Assembly (NCBI GenBank): GCA_964443275.1
Contig: CAYUCE010000075.1
Location: 1 to 6,778 of the forward strand
Direction of reading: 5' to 3'
Origin: CAYUCE01 sp964443275
GTDB lineage: Bacteria > Bipolaricaulota > Bipolaricaulia > CAYUCE01
DNA length: 6,778 bases
Numbering within the stretch: position 1 is the stretch's first letter; each line of letters starts with the position of its first letter. This document shows, piece after piece, positions 4,544-6,778 of the stretch. The notes beneath the pieces are model-generated. The model worked only from the letters and a program-made list of their open reading frames with translations. It was not told the origin of the DNA and searched no databases. Position numbers and translations under genes: made by a program.

Positions 4544-5845
4544 ATGGAAAAAGGCCAGACCTACATTAGGGAAATACCGTCTAAAATAGGTGAAAAGGTA
4601 AAAATCTGCGGGTGGCTTTATAATATGCGGTCGAGCGGAAAACTCCGGTTTTTGCAAATAAGAGACGGCACCGGATTTATCCAGGGAATAATTACCCAGG
4701 ACGAAGTGGCAGATGATGTCTTTAAATCAACTGATAACCTAACTCAGGAATCTTCTATCAAAGTCTGGGGAGTCCCCGGTCAGGACGCGCGAGCCCCCAC
4801 CGGATATGAGTTGAAAATCGAAGATCTAGAGATAGTACAAATTGCTGAGAAATATCCGATAACTTTAAAAAATCACGGCGTAGGCTTTCTGATGGATAAC
4901 CGCCACCTATGGATACGGTCCTCCAAACAAATACCAACACTGAAAATAAGGGATGAGGTAATTAAAGCCCTGCGTGATTTCTTTCACCAGGAGGGTTTTT
5001 ACGAAACCTCCGCTCCTATACTTACTCCGGTATCCGTAGAAGGTACCACTACCTTATTTGAAGTCGATTATTTCGGAGATAATGCTTACCTTACCCAATC
5101 CGGCCAGCTCTACCTAGAAGCTACCTGTATGTCCTTAGGTAACGTCTTTTGGATAGGTCCCACTTTTAGGGCTGAAAAATCCAAAACCAGAAAGCACTTA
5201 ACCGAGTTCTGGATGGCTGAAGCGGAGATGGCATACTGTGACCATGAATGTAATTTAAAGATTCAGGAGGAACTAATTAAGTATATTTGCCGTCAGGTCA
5301 TAACAAATAGAAGGAGCGAACTGAAAGAGTTAAATAGAGATATCCAAAAGTTAGAGAAAGAAATTGACCAGCCCTTTGCCAGAATTACTTATCAGAAAGC
5401 GCTTAATTTACTTAAACAAAACGAATTTGAAATAAATTGGGGGGATGATTTCGGGGCAAAAGAGGAGGAATTCATCGGAGATTATTTTAACAGGCCGGTT
5501 TTCGTTGAGGCTTTTCCAAAAACGATGAAACCTTTTTACATGGAGCCTATGCCCGGTGATCCGAATCTGGTACTAGCTGCTGATTTATTAGCTCCAGAAG
5601 GATATGGGGAGTTGATCGGCGGCAGCCAAAGAATAGCTGAATTGAATCTTCTGGAAGAGAGGCTGGAAGAGGATAATCTCCCTAAAAAACCTTATCAATG
5701 GTATTTGGATCTCAGAAAATACGGCTCCGTTCCCCATTCCGGTTTCGGCCTGGGGGTAGAGCGTCTCATTGCCTGGTTGGCGGGGCTCTCTCATCTCAGG
5801 GAAAGCATCCCCTTCCCAAGACAAATCCATCGCCTCTCCCCATAA
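4544..5845 (+). CDS. asnS: Asparaginyl-tRNA synthetase (class IIb)
   Basis: This cytoplasmic enzyme charges tRNA-Asn with asparagine, via asparaginyl-adenylate. The 433-residue product has an N-terminal OB-fold anticodon-binding domain (about 15-105) and a class II catalytic domain (about 130-433). Motif 1 is near 150-162 (GFYETSAPILTP), followed by VEGTTTLFEVDYF. Motif 2 is at 208-230 (FRAEKSKTRKHLTEFW, then MAEAEMA). Motif 3 is at 400-408 (GFGLGVERL). The run SGQLYLEA and the FRAEKSKTRKHLTEF form favour AsnRS over AspRS. The block YLDLRKYGSVPHSGFGLGVE resembles the short AsnRS form of archaea, thermophiles and some Clostridia. GGSQRI (359-364) has Ile where GGSQRE is common, and the C-terminus reads RQIHRLSP. 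ATG 4544 is chosen because GGAGGGAGG (4528-4536) precedes it by 7 nt; an in-frame TTG at 4526 overlaps that site. It appears monocistronic and converges on HU. Confidence 0.95.
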   Translation: MEKGQTYIREIPSKIGEKVKICGWLYNMRSSGKLRFLQIRDGTGFIQGIITQDEVADDVFKSTDNLTQESSIKVWGVPGQDARAPTGYELKIEDLEIVQIAEKYPITLKNHGVGFLMDNRHLWIRSSKQIPTLKIRDEVIKALRDFFHQEGFYETSAPILTPVSVEGTTTLFEVDYFGDNAYLTQSGQLYLEATCMSLGNVFWIGPTFRAEKSKTRKHLTEFWMAEAEMAYCDHECNLKIQEELIKYICRQVITNRRSELKELNRDIQKLEKEIDQPFARITYQKALNLLKQNEFEINWGDDFGAKEEEFIGDYFNRPVFVEAFPKTMKPFYMEPMPGDPNLVLAADLLAPEGYGELIGGSQRIAELNLLEERLEEDNLPKKPYQWYLDLRKYGSVPHSGFGLGVERLIAWLAGLSHLRESIPFPRQIHRLSP

Positions 5846-5861
5846 AGGTAAGGTTAAGTAT

Positions 5862-6185
5862 CTAGGCTCTCCTCACTTCTAGGTTGTCTCCCGATCCTAC
5901 AGCCCTTAGACTCTTCTTTACGGCTTCTCTCAAACCCTTACCTGCTTTGAATGCCGGAACAACCTTCTTCGGAACCTTTATCGGCTCCTGGGTCTGAGGA
6001 TTTATCCTGGTGGAAGCCTTGCGTGGTCTGGGTTCAAATTTGCCAAAGCCGGTGAGCAAAACTTCCTGATTCTTGGAGAGCGACTCGGTAATTATATCTG
6101 TAACTGCATCCAAAGCTGTCTTTGAATCCTTTTTCGTGAAACCCGTCTTTTCGGCCAGCGCATCAACAAATTCCCCTTTATTCAT
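5862..6185 (-). CDS. hup: HU-family nucleoid DNA-binding protein
   Basis: This is a histone-like protein that binds and bends DNA as a dimer in the nucleoid. The 107-residue product begins MNKGEFVDALAEKTGFTKKD, the helical dimerisation part (1-45). It continues with LLTGFGKFEPRPRK (43-56), the DNA-gripping arm with RINPQT (60-65, intercalating proline at 63), and the conserved VPAFKAGKGLREAVK (76-90). HU proteins usually end here at about 90 residues; this one has 17 more (KSLRAVGSGDNLEVRRA), basic with a short acidic part. The ATG at 6185 has GGAGG 8 nt upstream; GTG 6194 is in frame but overlaps that site. Its stop lies 16 bp from the asnS stop, with no terminator hairpin visible in the gap. 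HU rather than IHF is the better call because of the N-terminus and context, though the two cannot be cleanly separated from sequence alone. Confidence 0.94.
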   Translation of the reverse strand: MNKGEFVDALAEKTGFTKKDSKTALDAVTDIITESLSKNQEVLLTGFGKFEPRPRKASTRINPQTQEPIKVPKKVVPAFKAGKGLREAVKKSLRAVGSGDNLEVRRA

Positions 6186-6320
6186 AAATTTCACCTCCTT
6201 TTACCAAGATTAATAAACTTTCTTTATGCACGTGATACTACTCAATCACCTACTACCTGTGAGAAGCCCTTCCCCCGCATTTTCACATCACAACTACGGA
6301 TTATCGCAAGACGTTTGAAA

Positions 6321-6349
6321 ATTATAGCAGAGAATTATCCAAATGTCAA
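6321..6349 (-). promoter_or_regulatory. Perfect consensus promoter of the HU gene
   Basis: Read on the minus strand, TTGACA (6349-6344) and TATAAT (6326-6321) are both exact consensus hexamers with a 17-bp spacer. Transcription would start near 6314, leaving a leader of about 130 nt. Such strength fits an abundant nucleoid protein. Confidence 0.85.
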
Positions 6350-6372
6350 GTATTTACTGAGTTAGAGCTCAA

Positions 6373-6401
6373 TTGACGAATTATCTAAGAGTTGATATAC
6401 T
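6373..6401 (+). promoter_or_regulatory. Promoter of rpsF-ssb
   Basis: TTGACG (6373-6378) and TATACT (6396-6401) are separated by 17 bp, each with one mismatch to consensus. Transcription would start near 6408, directly at the AGGAGG of rpsF (6409-6414), so the leader is only about 16 nt. This excludes leader-based control by S6 binding upstream of rpsF within this transcript, unless another promoter is used. Confidence 0.75.
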
Positions 6402-6423
6402 TAAAGTCAGGAGGTTGAATTAG

Positions 6424-6717
6424 TTGAAAAATAGATACGAACTGATGTATATACTCAAAACGGAAAGTGATAATGAAACGAGTGATTATTCGGATCAAAT
6501 CAGGGGATTTGAAGAATGGATGGAACAAAGAGGAGCGGAGATAGAAAATATAGATGAGTGGGGAGTTAGATCCCTGGCTTATGAGATAAATAATGAAAGT
6601 GAGGGATATTACGTATTGATGGAATTTTCATATGAGAGCTCAAATCTTTCGGAATTGGAGGAAAAGTTTAAGCTTTCCGATAAGGTTCTAAGACACCTCC
6701 TAGTCCGAAAAGACTAA
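6424..6717 (+). CDS. rpsF: 30S ribosomal protein bS6
   Basis: bS6 is a small-subunit ribosomal protein that binds 16S rRNA next to bS18. The 97-residue product is the length seen in Bacillota (about 95). Visible family blocks are YELMYILK (4-11), the region IDEWGVRSLAYEIN, GYYVLMEF, and the C-terminal LSDKVLRHLLVRKD. The N-terminal linker (NETSDYSDQIRGFEEWMEQR) is unusually acidic. The start is TTG at 6424 with AGGAGG (6409-6414) 9 nt upstream; an in-frame ATG at codon 8 lies inside the first beta strand. ssb follows after 17 nt. rpsF-ssb, usually with rpsR, is a common bacterial operon. Confidence 0.95.
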   Translation: MKNRYELMYILKTESDNETSDYSDQIRGFEEWMEQRGAEIENIDEWGVRSLAYEINNESEGYYVLMEFSYESSNLSELEEKFKLSDKVLRHLLVRKD

Positions 6718-6734
6718 AAAAGGAGGAGAAATAT

Positions 6735-6778
6735 ATGGCCGGTTTAAATAGGGTAATTATGATAGGTAATTTGACCCA
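6735..6778 (+). CDS. ssb: Single-stranded DNA-binding protein (5' fragment)
   Basis: Only the first 14 codons are in the window. They read MAGLNRVIMIGNLT, the standard opening strand of bacterial SSB (NxVxLIGNLTxDPE), which coats single-stranded DNA in replication and repair. AGGAGG (6721-6726) lies 8 nt before the ATG. The position directly after rpsF, with 17 nt between, matches the conserved rpsF-ssb-rpsR order and supports the call despite the short fragment. Confidence 0.9.
   Translation, partial: MAGLNRVIMIGNLT

Larger units (their letters stand above)
6195..6423. other. Divergent intergenic region between HU and rpsF
   Basis: This gene-free stretch holds two back-to-back promoters whose -35 boxes are 23 bp apart. 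The HU side has a leader of about 130 nt with a short stem GTGAT/ATCAC around 6218-6236, while rpsF has almost no leader. No RNA gene is recognisable. Confidence 0.6.

Noticed and set aside
5846..5861. Bidirectional terminator between asnS and HU
   Set aside because: The 16-bp gap contains no inverted repeat.

Overview
The window is bacterial DNA of moderate to low GC content, judged by eye. It carries a high-affinity phosphate uptake cluster on the minus strand beside a block of core housekeeping genes. The HU protein, the bS6 ribosomal protein followed by ssb, the strong purine-rich Shine-Dalgarno sites and the near-perfect sigma-70-type promoters all point to Bacteria. The bS6 and HU sequences look Bacillota-like. 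However, the phosphate-binding protein has no lipobox cysteine, and the PhoU-like regulator and AsnRS are of forms also well known from archaea and thermophiles. I would place it as an anaerobe-type Clostridia relative or another deep-branching bacterial lineage, and cannot resolve it further from this sequence.

Left part (1-3238, minus strand): a pst transporter operon read right to left. It begins with a consensus promoter near 3093-3121 and a leader of about 350 nt that holds short degenerate repeats and a possible 19-codon leader ORF. The genes follow in the order pstS (secreted phosphate-binding protein), pstC and pstA (two permease subunits). pstA is cut by the left edge; pstB would be expected beyond it. 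pstC and pstA overlap by 4 nt. pstS and pstC are separated by 62 nt containing an AT-rich inverted repeat, and pstC has no visible Shine-Dalgarno site.

Middle (3239-4543): a phosphate-signalling gene, also on the minus strand, encodes an N-terminal AbrB/SpoVT-type DNA-binding domain fused to a PhoU helical domain. Its putative 5' leader contains a 63-bp palindromic repeat. A 22-bp part of that repeat recurs, with two mismatches, across the start of pstS.

Right part (4544-6778): asnS (asparaginyl-tRNA synthetase) on the plus strand converges on an HU-family gene with a 16-bp gap. HU is divergent from rpsF-ssb, with back-to-back strong promoters in the 238 bp between them. ssb is cut by the right edge.

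No mobile element, CRISPR array, tRNA or rRNA is visible. The points most worth following up are the AbrB-PhoU fusion at the head of a bacterial pst operon, the shared palindromic repeat in the leaders of the phosphate genes, and the dyad centred on the pst -35 box.
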